From Acidimicrobiia bacterium (GTDB taxonomy: Bacteria; Actinomycetota; Acidimicrobiia; Spongiisociales; ZC4RG35), in contig JANQOU010000006.1 in assembly GCA_028285585.1 (NCBI GenBank), forward strand, positions 62,001 to 126,000: 64,000 nucleotides of DNA, written 5' to 3'. Shown piece by piece: positions 19,005 to 29,097 of the stretch. The position numbers and the translations under genes were made by a program. How positions within the stretch are numbered: position 1 is the first letter of the stretch; each line of letters begins with the position of its first letter. The notes under the pieces are model-generated. The model had not been told where the DNA came from. It ran no database searches and was given only the letters and a program-made list of their open reading frames with translations.

Positions 19005-19951
19005 ATGCCGCGGCGGTTCTTTATCTCTTCGACAATCGCCGGGACCACCGGACCTAGATCACCGACTATCGCATAGTCGGCCTTGGTGACCATCGGAGCC
19101 TCGGCATCGGTGTTGATGGCAAGGATCGTCTTCGAGGCCATCATCCCCACCCAGTGCTGGATGGCGCCGCTGATCCCGCAAGCCACATAGAGCTCAGGAG
19201 CTATGACCGTTCCGGTCTGGCCGACCTGATCCGAATGAGGGCGCCAACCGTTGTTGGTCACAACTCGCGAGCACCCGACCACCCCACCCAGTAACTCTGC
19301 GAGCTCCTCCAGGGGAGCGAAACCCTCCGGGCTGCCGACTCCTCGACCACCGCTCACCACCACCGGCGCCGTGGCCAGAGTGACCCCATCAGCCGTCACA
19401 ACTCGGTCGACCACCTTGGTGACCAGGTCGGCTTCACTCAGTTCCGGGGTGAAAGTCTCGACCCGTGCCTCAGATGGCGTTTCAGCCGGCACAGCCTCAT
19501 GGGCATGTTCGGTGATGGTCACCAGCTTGATGGGAGCATCCAGAGTCGCATCTTCCAGCAGAGAGCCGCCCCATCGAGTTCTGCTGATCTGCCAGACATC
19601 ACCTGAAGTCTCGATGGCGACACAGTTGGCGACCATGGGTAACCCGGTGATTGCCCCGACGTGGGCCATCACCTCATTGCCACGCTCGGTGCCAGTCGAC
19701 ATCACCGCCGTTGGCGAATGGAGCACGATGAGCTGGGCCAAGGCCTCACCCCAGGCCGATGGGCTGTAGTCGTCGAGTGCCTCGTGCTCCACGACGTGCT
19801 GGACGACTACGCCGTACTCGCCCAGTTCGGCGATCTCCGCGCCCACTGAGACGGCGTGGATCTCTTCTCCCAGCCGTCGCGCATACGTGAGTCCCTGGAG
19901 TGAGCTCTCATCGAGGGCTCCTCGATCGTGGGTGAGCAAGACGAGGATCAC
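19001..19951 (-). CDS. etfA: Electron transfer flavoprotein alpha subunit
   Basis: VVSGGRGVGSPEGFAPLEELAELLGGVVGCSRVVTNNGW, DQVGQTGTVIAPELYVACGISGAIQHWVGM. Confidence 0.95.
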   Translation of the reverse strand: MILVLLTHDRGALDESSLQGLTYARRLGEEIHAVSVGAEIAELGEYGVVVQHVVEHEALDDYSPSAWGEALAQLIVLHSPTAVMSTGTERGNEVMAHVGAITGLPMVANCVAIETSGDVWQISRTRWGGSLLEDATLDAPIKLVTITEHAHEAVPAETPSEARVETFTPELSEADLVTKVVDRVVTADGVTLATAPVVVSGGRGVGSPEGFAPLEELAELLGGVVGCSRVVTNNGWRPHSDQVGQTGTVIAPELYVACGISGAIQHWVGMMASKTILAINTDAEAPMVTKADYAIVGDLGPVVPAIVEEIKNRRGI

Positions 19952-20712
19952 GTGAAGAGCTGCAATTCTTCGAGAAGGTCCACGACAGCTGACGCTGCCT
20001 CTGGACCGTCGCCCAGGATCACCGTCTCATTGATCTCGACTTGCGGGGTCACCAACCGGACCATGGCTTGACCGCTGCCTGCTCTGTCCTGGGTGGATCG
20101 GGTGACTTCGATCTTCTTGGCGTTGAGACGGCCTTTGAGGGTCGGGTAGCGGGGAAGATTGATCCCTTCCTTCACCCCGACCACAGCTGGCGACGGCACC
20201 TTGTAGATCTCCGAGCCGGTTGGCGTGTCACGACGGAGGGCGAAGCCGTCCGCCTCGACCTCGATCCCCTTGATGCCGGAGACGATGGGACGTCCCAGAG
20301 TGCGCGCGACTCGGACGCCAACCTGGTAACCGCCCGAGTCGGCGGACTCGTTGCCGAAGAGAATCAGGTCGAACCCGCCTTCGGACTCCAGCTCTTGGAT
20401 GGCTGCAACAAGCGCAGAAGCCGTAGAGATCGGATCCCAGTCAGAGCCATCCGTTGGGACGAGAACCGCCTCGCTGGCCCCCACTGCCAGAGCCGAGCGA
20501 AGCTGCTCCTCCGCATCTTCAGGGCCCAGTGTCATCACGGTCACAGACCCCTCATGGCTTTCCGCAATCCGCACTGCTTCCTCAACCGCACACTCCTCGT
20601 GGGGGCTGACGGTGAACGAGAGAAGGCTGGTGTCGATGGCCTGGGCGTCGTCGGTGAGGACGATCTTGGCCCCGGGCGCCGGCACCCGTTTCACACACAC
20701 CAGGATGCGCAT
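19948..20712 (-). CDS. etfB: Electron transfer flavoprotein beta subunit
   Basis: MRILVCVKRVPAP, NPHEE-like SPHEECAVEEAVRI, LFGNESADSGGYQVG. Confidence 0.95.
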   Translation of the reverse strand: MRILVCVKRVPAPGAKIVLTDDAQAIDTSLLSFTVSPHEECAVEEAVRIAESHEGSVTVMTLGPEDAEEQLRSALAVGASEAVLVPTDGSDWDPISTASALVAAIQELESEGGFDLILFGNESADSGGYQVGVRVARTLGRPIVSGIKGIEVEADGFALRRDTPTGSEIYKVPSPAVVGVKEGINLPRYPTLKGRLNAKKIEVTRSTQDRAGSGQAMVRLVTPQVEINETVILGDGPEAASAVVDLLEELQLFT

Positions 20713-20714
20713 CG

Positions 20715-23222
20715 CTAGCCCTTCATCCGCTGGTTCTCGGAGTCGAATAGCGGTGTGCTCCCCGCAACGGCAACCTTCACCGGGTACAGCTCATTCATGT
20801 ACATCACTTGAAGCTCAGTGCCCTCGACTGCATGCTCCGGGGGGAGGTAGGCCAGCAGAAGGTACTTGCCGACAGATGGGCCGGCCCCGGCACTGGTGAC
20901 GCGGGAGACCCGACCCTTGACGTCGAGAATGCGATCTCCGCCGAGAGTGAGAATCGGCTCGTTGCCGCCGGTTGGGAAGCGAGCCATGCCCGAGTCCGAG
21001 GTGTGGCTTTCCATGGTCAGAGTGCACATGACTGCTGCCGGCTCCTCAGCTCGCGCCTCCAGATAGGCCGCTTTTCCGATGAAGTCAGCTGCCTTGACCC
21101 GGGGTCGGGCCAAGCCGGCTTCCACTGGGCTGTACTCCGACTCCAACTCGGCTCCCATCAGGCGGTAGCCCTTCTCCAGCCGTCCCGTCGTGCCGTAGAC
21201 ACCGGCACCGACCGGGACGATCCCATACTCTTGCCCGGCTCCCCAGAGGGCGTCCCACAGGGCAGGCCCGTTCTCCATCTCCGTGTAGATCTCCCACCCG
21301 AATTCGCCCACGTAGGAGATCCGAAGCAACCGCGCCGGTATCGAGCCGATCGTGATCTCCTTGGAGCTGCCGTAGGGCAAGCCCTCGTCCGACACGTCGT
21401 CGTCGGTGACCTTCTCCATCACCGCCCTGGCGTTGGGCCCCCAAAGGCCGATGGTGCAGATGTCGGAGGTCTTGTCCTCCCACACAACTGAGCCGTCGTC
21501 GGGCAGATGTTTGCGAAACCAGTGGCTGTCCCTCGGGCCGTCGAAGCCACCAGAGATGATCCGATAGCGATCATCCGCCAGCCGGATCATGGTCAGGTCG
21601 GCCTTGAAGCCCCCATCCTCGGTGAGCAACGGCGTGTAGATCGAGCGGCCAACCGGCAGGTCGCACTTGTTGACTGCCATCTTCTCGACATAATCGACCA
21701 CGCCGGGCCCGCTCACCTCGAAGATGGCGAAGGCGGTGACGTCGACCATGCCCACGCTCTCGCGGATGGCGAGATGCTCGGCGTTTTGGATAGGCGACCA
21801 CCAGCGTGCGTCCCACTCGTGCGGGCGCTCCGGGATCTGCTCGGAGTACTTCTCGACCAGGGGCGCATTCGACTCGTACCAATGGGGGCGCTCCCAGTTG
21901 CCGGCTTCGAAATAGACCGCACCCAGAGCTTCGGTCCTGGGGTGAAGAGACGACTTGCGCAGACCACGCCGGCTCTCCCACTGCTCACGTGGGTGGACGA
22001 TCCCATAGGTCTTGTTGAAGTGCTCCTCACACCTGGCGATGACGTGCTCCTCACTCCTCTGGTTGTCGTAGAACCTCGCTACGTCAGAGGCGTGGGGGTC
22101 GATCTCGGGGTATCCCTGTGTCATCCACTCGGCAATGGCGCGGCCCGTGCCCGGCCCTTCCTTGATCCAGATCGCAGCACACGACCAGACCCCGCCCACT
22201 TCGGTCTCGCCGACCAAGGGCATGGCATCCGGGGTCAGAGAGAGCAGCCCGTTGATGCCGTAGCGCATCTCGGCATCCCCGAGGAACGGCATCAGCTCGA
22301 TTGCCTGCTCGAGCTGGGGATCGAAGTCGTCCTGAGTGAGAGGCAGCTCCGTGGGCGAGAGCCTCGACTCCTCTATCGAAGGGATTGTGTCGGGGTGATG
22401 GAAGATGGGGCGGTGGGCATACGAGCCCACCTCCATCGATCCCGCGGTCTGGCGCTCGTAACAGAAGGTGTCCATGTCACGGACGATGGGGAAGCCGATC
22501 TCGTTGCCGGTCGCCTGGAGCTCGGGCAGCGGGCCGACATCGATCATCTGGTGGACTGCCGGCGTCAGGGGGATGGAGGCCCCTGCCATCTTGGCGATCC
22601 TCGGCGACCAGACACCACAAGCGATCACCAGATAGTCACACTCGACCCGGCCTCGATCAGTGACCACTGCGATCACATGGTTGTTCTCGACTTCGACATC
22701 CATCACCTCGGTGTTCGGCGACACCGTCAGCGCGTTCTTCGACATAGCGCTCTCGCGCATCAGGGTGCCGGCCTGCAAGGAGTCGACGACGGAGACACCC
22801 GGGGTGTACCAGCCACCGACGAGGATGGACTCGTCGACGAACGGCACCATGTCCCTGATCTGTGCCGGGGTCAGCATCTCAGACTCGATGCCCCAAGCCT
22901 TGGCCGAGGTCATCCGACGTCGAAGCTCTTCCATCCGCTCATGGGTGCGGGCGACCTCGATCCCGCCGCTGGTGGTGTTGACCCCCATCTCCTCATACTG
23001 CTTCTGGCTGTCCAGTGTGAGGCTCGCCATCTCTTTGTTGTGGTCCACGGGGAAGATGAAGTTGGAAGCATGCCCGGTGGACCCACCCGGGTTGGGCAGC
23101 GGCCCTTTGTCGAGCTGGAGGATGTCCTTCCATCCGAGCTCAGCGAGGTGATGTACCACCGAGTTTCCGACGATTCCGGCGCCGACAACGACGACTTGGG
23201 CCGATGTTGGGATGTCGCTCAA
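20715..23222 (-). CDS. FAD-dependent oxidoreductase with GcvT domain (dimethylglycine dehydrogenase-like), co-transcribed with etfBA
   Basis: VVVVGAGIVGNSVVHHLAELGW, GSTGHASNFIF, C-terminal aminomethyltransferase region; TTG start at 23222 with GGAGGAG upstream. Confidence 0.88.
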   Translation of the reverse strand: MSDIPTSAQVVVVGAGIVGNSVVHHLAELGWKDILQLDKGPLPNPGGSTGHASNFIFPVDHNKEMASLTLDSQKQYEEMGVNTTSGGIEVARTHERMEELRRRMTSAKAWGIESEMLTPAQIRDMVPFVDESILVGGWYTPGVSVVDSLQAGTLMRESAMSKNALTVSPNTEVMDVEVENNHVIAVVTDRGRVECDYLVIACGVWSPRIAKMAGASIPLTPAVHQMIDVGPLPELQATGNEIGFPIVRDMDTFCYERQTAGSMEVGSYAHRPIFHHPDTIPSIEESRLSPTELPLTQDDFDPQLEQAIELMPFLGDAEMRYGINGLLSLTPDAMPLVGETEVGGVWSCAAIWIKEGPGTGRAIAEWMTQGYPEIDPHASDVARFYDNQRSEEHVIARCEEHFNKTYGIVHPREQWESRRGLRKSSLHPRTEALGAVYFEAGNWERPHWYESNAPLVEKYSEQIPERPHEWDARWWSPIQNAEHLAIRESVGMVDVTAFAIFEVSGPGVVDYVEKMAVNKCDLPVGRSIYTPLLTEDGGFKADLTMIRLADDRYRIISGGFDGPRDSHWFRKHLPDDGSVVWEDKTSDICTIGLWGPNARAVMEKVTDDDVSDEGLPYGSSKEITIGSIPARLLRISYVGEFGWEIYTEMENGPALWDALWGAGQEYGIVPVGAGVYGTTGRLEKGYRLMGAELESEYSPVEAGLARPRVKAADFIGKAAYLEARAEEPAAVMCTLTMESHTSDSGMARFPTGGNEPILTLGGDRILDVKGRVSRVTSAGAGPSVGKYLLLAYLPPEHAVEGTELQVMYMNELYPVKVAVAGSTPLFDSENQRMKG

Positions 23223-23305
23223 TTCTCCTCCTCCAGACGGATGACGAGGTCGGTTCTCTGTTCTAGACTTCCCGCCGACAGCGGAATTCCCACTGTACAG
23301 TACAC

Positions 23306-23322
23306 GTGCCACATCGTGGAAC
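23306..23322. promoter_or_regulatory. Putative IclR-type operator upstream of the corrinoid operon
   Basis: GTGCCACATCGTGGAAC, exact reverse complement of the 17-mer at 32589-32605 before the iclR gene. Confidence 0.6.
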
Positions 23323-23341
23323 TCCGGGAGGAGGTGACTTC

Positions 23342-24034
23342 TTGAGCGAAGAAGAGCTGGATCTACGGACACTCTCAGACGACGACCTGGTCCTTCAGAT
23401 GCACGACGATCTCTACGACGGCCTCGCCGACGAGATCGACGAAGGCACCCGGATACTCCTCGAGCGAGGCTGGTCGGCGCCCGCAGTCCTCAACGATGCC
23501 CTGGTCGAAGGGATGAGGATCGTCGGTATCGACTTCCGCGACGGGATCCTCTTCGTGCCTGAGGTCCTGCTGGCAGCCAAGGCGATGAAGGCCGGGATGT
23601 CCATCCTGCGGCCGCTTCTAGCCGAGACCGGCGCCGAGCAGGTGGGCACAGTGGTCATCGGCACCGTGAAAGGCGACATTCACGACATCGGCAAGAACCT
23701 GGTGGGGATGATGCTGGAGGGTGCCGGTTTCGAAGTGTTCGACCTCGGTATCAACACCGACGCCGACGAGTTCATCCAGGCTCTGGACGAGCACAAGCCC
23801 GACATCCTCGGAATGTCCGCGCTGCTCACCACAACCATGCCCTACATGAAGGTGGTCATCGAGACCATGGTCGAGAAGGGGATACGCGACGACTACATCG
23901 TCCTCGTGGGGGGAGCGCCACTCAACGAGGAGTTCGGCGACGCCGTGGGTGCCGACGCCTACTGCCGGGATGCGGCTGTGGCGGCCGACACCGCCAAGCG
24001 GCTCGTCCTGGAGAAGCGTGCCGCAGTCGCCTGA
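23342..24034 (+). CDS. Corrinoid (B12-binding) methyl-carrier protein
   Basis: GTVKGDIHDIGKNLVGMMLEGAGF (DxHxxG); N-terminal B12-binding helical domain; TTG start after GGGAGGAGGTGA. Confidence 0.92.
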   Translation: MSEEELDLRTLSDDDLVLQMHDDLYDGLADEIDEGTRILLERGWSAPAVLNDALVEGMRIVGIDFRDGILFVPEVLLAAKAMKAGMSILRPLLAETGAEQVGTVVIGTVKGDIHDIGKNLVGMMLEGAGFEVFDLGINTDADEFIQALDEHKPDILGMSALLTTTMPYMKVVIETMVEKGIRDDYIVLVGGAPLNEEFGDAVGADAYCRDAAVAADTAKRLVLEKRAAVA

Positions 24035-24704
24035 GGGGGCAATCGCTTCGACGAGCCCCTCTCGCCCGACGGTTCTCGTTATCGGATGCGGCGCGCTGGC
24101 TCGCGAGCTGCTCGATGTCGTGGAAGCCAACGGGCTGGACAACGTCAGAGTCGAGTGCCTCCCCGCCATATATCACAACACCCCCGAGCGGATCACGCCA
24201 GCCGTGCGTGAGCGTCTGGAGCGCGCAGCCGGGTACGACAAGGTCTTCGTCGCCTACGCCGACTGTGGGACAGGAGGCCATCTCCAGGCTCTGGTCGCCG
24301 AGTTCGGCGCCGAGATGCTGGAAGGAGCTCACTGCTACCAGTTCTTCGCCGGCCAGCGAGAGTTCGAGGAGATGCAGGATGCCGAGATCGGCACCCTCTA
24401 TCTCACCGACTACCTCGCCCGCCACTTCGACCGGTTCATCTGGCAAGGCCTCGGCCTCAACCGCCACCCGGAGCTGCTCACGGACTACTTCGGCAATTAC
24501 ACCAAGGTCACCTACCTGGCCCAGACCGACAATCCCGACCGCACGGCTCAAGCCGAGGAGGCCGCGGACCGACTCGGTCTTGCCTTCGAGCGCCGCTTTG
24601 TCGGCTACGGCGAGCTGGAGCCCGCCTTGATCGGTGTTTCGCGTACCTCAGGTAATACGGCCCAGATACGGGCAAATTCGCCTCAGGTTGAGGTCACCTC
24701 ATGA
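24018..24704 (+). CDS. DUF1638 family protein
   Basis: VLVIGCGALARELLDVVEANG..YADCGTGGHLQAL..CYQFFAGQREFEEM; GTG start overlapping the previous gene. Confidence 0.82.
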   Translation: MPQSPEGAIASTSPSRPTVLVIGCGALARELLDVVEANGLDNVRVECLPAIYHNTPERITPAVRERLERAAGYDKVFVAYADCGTGGHLQALVAEFGAEMLEGAHCYQFFAGQREFEEMQDAEIGTLYLTDYLARHFDRFIWQGLGLNRHPELLTDYFGNYTKVTYLAQTDNPDRTAQAEEAADRLGLAFERRFVGYGELEPALIGVSRTSGNTAQIRANSPQVEVTS

Positions 24705-25597
24705 CACACACCGTCGTTTCGTCGCCCACCAAAGAGGTCGTCATCGGGTTCGACCGGCCGTTTGTCATCATCGGCGAGCGGATCAACCCCACCGGGCGCA
24801 AGTTGCTCGCCGAGGAGATGAAGAACGGCGACTACTCGCGCGTGGAAGCCGACGCGGTGGCCCAGGTGGAAGCGGGTGCTCATATGCTCGACGTCAACGC
24901 GGGCATCCCCCTCGCCGACGAGCCTGCGATCCTTGCCGACGCCGTCAAGCTGGTGCAGAGCGTCACCGACGTCCCTCTCTCCATCGACTCCTCCATCGTC
25001 GAGGCTCTCGAGCGCGGGCTCGAGGTGTATCAGGGCAAAGCCCTCGTCAACTCGGTCACCGGTGAGGAAGACCGGCTCGAAACGGTCCTGCCGCTGGTGG
25101 CCAAGCACGGTGCCGCCGTGGTGGCGATCTCCAACGACGAGACAGGCATCTCGGAAGACCCCGATGTTCGCTTCGATGTGGCGAAGAAGATCGTCGGCCG
25201 TGCTGCCGATCATGGGATCCCTGCGGAGGACGTGGTGGTGGACCCTCTAGTCATGCCGATCGGTGCCATGCCGACTGCCGGCCAGCAGGTGTTCCGATTG
25301 GTGCGGCGCCTCCGCGAAGAGCTGGGCGTCAACACCACGGTCGGAGCGTCCAACATCAGCTTTGGCCTGCCCAACAGGCTCGGGATCAACTCCGCTTTCC
25401 TCGCGATGGCGGCAGCATCCGGGCTCACGTCGGCGATCACAAACCCGCTCGAAGCCGAGATCCGCCAAGCGGTCCAGGCAGCCGATGTCCTCAACGGTGT
25501 CGACCCCGACTGTGTCAACTGGATCAAGACCTACCGCCAGCCATCGGAGGGCGGAGATCGGGAACGTCGCCGGACCGGGCGCCGGAACCGTGGCTGA
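24701..25597 (+). CDS. Pterin-binding methyltetrahydrofolate:corrinoid methyltransferase (DHPS-like / AcsE-like)
   Basis: IIGERINPTGRKLLAEEM, MLDVNAGIPLADEP, SIDSSIVEALERGL, GASNISFGLPNR; ATGA overlap with the DUF1638 gene. Confidence 0.92.
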   Translation: MTHTVVSSPTKEVVIGFDRPFVIIGERINPTGRKLLAEEMKNGDYSRVEADAVAQVEAGAHMLDVNAGIPLADEPAILADAVKLVQSVTDVPLSIDSSIVEALERGLEVYQGKALVNSVTGEEDRLETVLPLVAKHGAAVVAISNDETGISEDPDVRFDVAKKIVGRAADHGIPAEDVVVDPLVMPIGAMPTAGQQVFRLVRRLREELGVNTTVGASNISFGLPNRLGINSAFLAMAAASGLTSAITNPLEAEIRQAVQAADVLNGVDPDCVNWIKTYRQPSEGGDRERRRTGRRNRG

Positions 25598-27563
25598 ACA
25601 GGCCCGCGTCCTCTTCACACCCTCCGGCCGTCAGGGCGACGTGGATCTCGGGACAGACCTCCTCTCGGCCGCCCGCTCCTTGGGAGTGGATCTCGACTCG
25701 ATCTGCGGCGGTCGTGGGATCTGCGGACGATGCCAGGTTCAGCTCGGCTCCTCCAAGGCCGTCGCCCGCGACGACTCGAAGCTCAGCTCTCCGAACCTCA
25801 CAGAGTCCAACTACCAAGGCGCCCGACCGCTCAAGGAAGGCAACCGCCTGGGATGCCAAACCCAGGTACACGGCGATGTCGTCATCGCTGTGCCGTCAGA
25901 CAGCCAGGTCCACAGGCAAGTGGTGCGGAAGCGACCCGAAGTGCCGGACATCGACATCAACCCGGTGGTCAGTCTTCACTACGTCGAAGTGGACAGCGGC
26001 GAACTTGGCGAGGCCAGCAGCGATCAAAGGCGTCTGCTCGACGGGCTGGCAGAGCAATGGGGTCTGGACTCGCTCAAACTCGACGCGAGCGTCTTAGCCG
26101 ACCTCCAACTGTCTCTCGCCGAAGGCAAGGGAGCGGTCACCGTCGCCGTCCACGACGAGACCGACATCACAGCCGTGTGGCCTGGGTTCCACGACCGGAT
26201 CCTCGGGGTCGCCTTCGATGTTGGCTCCACGACCATCGCCGGCCATCTGCTCGACCTCGAGAGCGGAGACGTTCTCGCGACTCACGGAGAGATGAACCCT
26301 CAGATCCGGTTTGGTGAGGACGTTATGAGCCGGGTCTCCTACGCGATGATGAACGATGAGGGAGGCTCAGAGCTCACGGCGGCCGTGCGGCAAGCGCTCG
26401 ACTCCGCGATCGGAGCCCTCGCACACGAGGCGGGTGCCAATCGTGAGGACATTCTCGAGGTCGTTCTCGTCGGCAATCCGATCATGCATCACTTGTTTCT
26501 CGGTCTCGACCCGGTGCCACTCGGGGCGGCACCTTTCGAGCTGGCCACCGACCAAGCCGTTCGCATCGAGGCGAGCGATCTCGGCCTGGCCACTCATCCC
26601 CTGGGCCGGGCCTATGTCCTCCCGTGCATCGCCGGCCACGTCGGTGCGGATGCCGCCGCCGCCATGCTCTCCGAAGCCCCGCACCGGAGCGAGGCCATCC
26701 AACTCTTGGTCGACGTCGGAACCAATGCCGAGATCGTGCTGGGGAACAGCCAGAAGATCCTCTCCGCCTCCAGCCCGACGGGCCCAGCCTTCGAAGGCGC
26801 ACAGATCTCCTCAGGGCAACGGGCGGCGCCCGGCGCAATCGAGCGAGTTCGAGTCGACCCCGCCACCTTGGAGCCGAGGATCAAGATCATCGGTGGCGAG
26901 CACTGGTCGGACGAAGACAAGTTCTTCACCGAGATCGAACGGACTCCGGTCACCGGCATCTGCGGATCAGGGATCATCGAGGTGATCGCCGAGTTGCACC
27001 TCGCCGGTGTCATCGACGAAGCAGGTGTCATCAGAGGAGACATCGAGTCAGACCGGATCGTGGCCGACGAGCGCACCTTCGCCTATGTGCTCTGGGCAGA
27101 CCCCGAGATCCTGATCACTCAGGCCGACGTTCGAGCCGTGCAACTCGCTAAAGCCGCCCTCTACGCCGGTGCTCGGCTGCTCATGGATCACTACGGGACA
27201 GCCACGGTCGATCAGATCCGACTCGCTGGAGCCTTCGGCAACCACATCGACCCGAAGTACGCCATGATCCTGGGGATGATCCCTGACTGTGAGCTCGACT
27301 CGGTCTCCGGCGCCGGAAATGCGGCTGGGTCCGGAGCGATCATGGCCCTCCTCTCCAAGGACGCCAGGAGCGAAGTCGAGGCTCTCGTCGAGCAGGTCGA
27401 GAAGATCGAAACCGCCACCGAGCCGCGATTCCAGGAGCACTTCGTCGCCGCCCTGGGGATTCCTCACGAGACGGCCGATTATCCGAACTTGTCGAAAGTC
27501 GTCGAGCTTCCCGAGCGGCTTGGTGCCGGCACAGCGAGACGCAGAAGGGGGCGTCGTGGCTGA
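25590..27563 (+). CDS. ASKHA-domain 2Fe-2S protein, reductive activator of corrinoid proteins (RACo/DUF4445-like)
   Basis: N-terminal CGGRGICGRCQV ferredoxin-type cluster; AFDVGSTTIAGHLLDLESGDVLATHGEMNPQIRFGEDVMSRV; CGSGIIEVIAEL; GTG start at 25590. Confidence 0.9.
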   Translation: MAEQARVLFTPSGRQGDVDLGTDLLSAARSLGVDLDSICGGRGICGRCQVQLGSSKAVARDDSKLSSPNLTESNYQGARPLKEGNRLGCQTQVHGDVVIAVPSDSQVHRQVVRKRPEVPDIDINPVVSLHYVEVDSGELGEASSDQRRLLDGLAEQWGLDSLKLDASVLADLQLSLAEGKGAVTVAVHDETDITAVWPGFHDRILGVAFDVGSTTIAGHLLDLESGDVLATHGEMNPQIRFGEDVMSRVSYAMMNDEGGSELTAAVRQALDSAIGALAHEAGANREDILEVVLVGNPIMHHLFLGLDPVPLGAAPFELATDQAVRIEASDLGLATHPLGRAYVLPCIAGHVGADAAAAMLSEAPHRSEAIQLLVDVGTNAEIVLGNSQKILSASSPTGPAFEGAQISSGQRAAPGAIERVRVDPATLEPRIKIIGGEHWSDEDKFFTEIERTPVTGICGSGIIEVIAELHLAGVIDEAGVIRGDIESDRIVADERTFAYVLWADPEILITQADVRAVQLAKAALYAGARLLMDHYGTATVDQIRLAGAFGNHIDPKYAMILGMIPDCELDSVSGAGNAAGSGAIMALLSKDARSEVEALVEQVEKIETATEPRFQEHFVAALGIPHETADYPNLSKVVELPERLGAGTARRRRGRRG

Positions 27564-29097
27564 GCGCGGCGGCCGCAGAGGCGGAGGCCGCGAAGCGAGA
27601 CGAGCTGCCCGCGCCACTGGCGCAGCCGAAGCCGTCGCGTACGTGACTCGAAAGACGGAGCCACCGAAAGTCCTCTCCGAAGAGGGCTTAGAGACGATCG
27701 AGCAGAACGCCGACACCATCCTCGAGGAAGTCGGCATCGAGATGGTCGACTTTCCCGAGGCGCTGGAGATCTATGAGGCCAACGGTGCGAGCGTAGAGGG
27801 GACGAGAGTTCGGTTCCCCAAGGGCATGTGCCGGGAGATCATCACGGCGACTGCTCCGGCCCGCTACACACAGCACGCCCGCAACCCTGCGCGCTCGGTG
27901 GAGGTCGGCGATCCCCACATGGTGATGGTTCCGGCATACGGGTCTCCCTTCGTGCGCAACCTCGAAGAGGGCAGGCGCTACGCGACCATCGAGGACTTCC
28001 GGAACTTCGTGAAGCTCGCCTACTCCTCACCCCAGATGCACCACTCGGGAGGCACTCTCTGCGAGCCAGTTGACCTCCCGGTCAACAAGCGGCACTTCGA
28101 CATGGTCTACAGCCACATCAAATATTCCGACAAGCCGTTCATGGGGTCGGTCACCCGGCCGGAGAGAGCTCAAGACACGGTGGACATGGCAAAGATCGTG
28201 TTCGGTGAGGAGTTCATCCAAGAGAACACCGTCGTCACCTCGCTCATCAACGCGAACTCGCCGCTGTCGTGGGACCACGCCATGCTCGGTTCGGCCAAGA
28301 TCTACGCCGAGAACAACCAGGCATGCATCATCACCCCGTTCATCCTTGCCGGCGCGATGGCTCCGGTGACGCCGGCAGGTGTTGCTGCTCAAACGCTGGC
28401 GGAGGCTCTAGCTGGGATGGCATTCACCCAGATGGTTCGCCCCGGCGCACCGGTCATCTTCGGATCGTTCGCGAGCTCGATGTCGATGCAATCCGGCGCT
28501 CCCACGTTCGGGACGCCTGAGCCGGCCCTGGTGCTGTTCACCATCGCCGCGCTTGCTCGTCGCCTCGGCGTCCCAACGAGACTCGGGGGCAACCTGACCG
28601 CATCCAAGGTCCCCGACGCACAAGCCGCATATGAGAGCGCCGCTACTTTCCTCCCGACGATGCTCGCTGGCGCGAACTTCGTGCTTCATTCGGCGGGTTG
28701 GCTCGAAGGCGGCTTGGCCATGGGATACGAGAAGTTCATCCTCGACGCCGACATGGCCGGCATGGCCCAGGCCCTGGTCTCCGGTGTGGACATGACCGAG
28801 AACGGCCAAGCCCTCGACGCCATCATCCAGACCGGGCCAGGCCAGCACTTCCTCGGCACCGAGCACACCCTGGCCAACTTCGAGACGGCCTTCTGGGTGG
28901 CGGAGACGTCCGACCCGAACAGCTTCGAGCAATGGGAGCTCGAAGGCTCGAAGACCGCTGAGCAGCGAGCCAATGAGAAGTGGCATCAGATGCTCACCGA
29001 CTATGAGGCACCTCCGATTGACGAGGACGTCGACCATCAGCTCAAGACTTGGATAGAGACACGCAAAGGCTCGTTTCCCGACTCGGACGTGGGATGA
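27556..29097 (+). CDS. Trimethylamine methyltransferase MttB family protein (non-pyrrolysine)
   Basis: RRGGGREARRAARA N-terminus, PFILAGAMAPVTPAGVAAQTLAEALAGMAFTQMVRPGAPVIFG; no in-frame TAG. Confidence 0.88.
   Translation: MAERGGRRGGGREARRAARATGAAEAVAYVTRKTEPPKVLSEEGLETIEQNADTILEEVGIEMVDFPEALEIYEANGASVEGTRVRFPKGMCREIITATAPARYTQHARNPARSVEVGDPHMVMVPAYGSPFVRNLEEGRRYATIEDFRNFVKLAYSSPQMHHSGGTLCEPVDLPVNKRHFDMVYSHIKYSDKPFMGSVTRPERAQDTVDMAKIVFGEEFIQENTVVTSLINANSPLSWDHAMLGSAKIYAENNQACIITPFILAGAMAPVTPAGVAAQTLAEALAGMAFTQMVRPGAPVIFGSFASSMSMQSGAPTFGTPEPALVLFTIAALARRLGVPTRLGGNLTASKVPDAQAAYESAATFLPTMLAGANFVLHSAGWLEGGLAMGYEKFILDADMAGMAQALVSGVDMTENGQALDAIIQTGPGQHFLGTEHTLANFETAFWVAETSDPNSFEQWELEGSKTAEQRANEKWHQMLTDYEAPPIDEDVDHQLKTWIETRKGSFPDSDVG

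Noticed and set aside
21507-23345. 612-aa plus-strand ORF
   Set aside because: Antisense shadow ORF of the DMGDH-like gene in high-GC DNA; low-complexity His/Arg/Gly-rich translation, no family match; the minus frame has clear motifs.
961-29097. Pyrrolysine usage in the MttB homologues
   Set aside because: Both MttB ORFs are full length with no in-frame TAG; they belong to the non-Pyl type.
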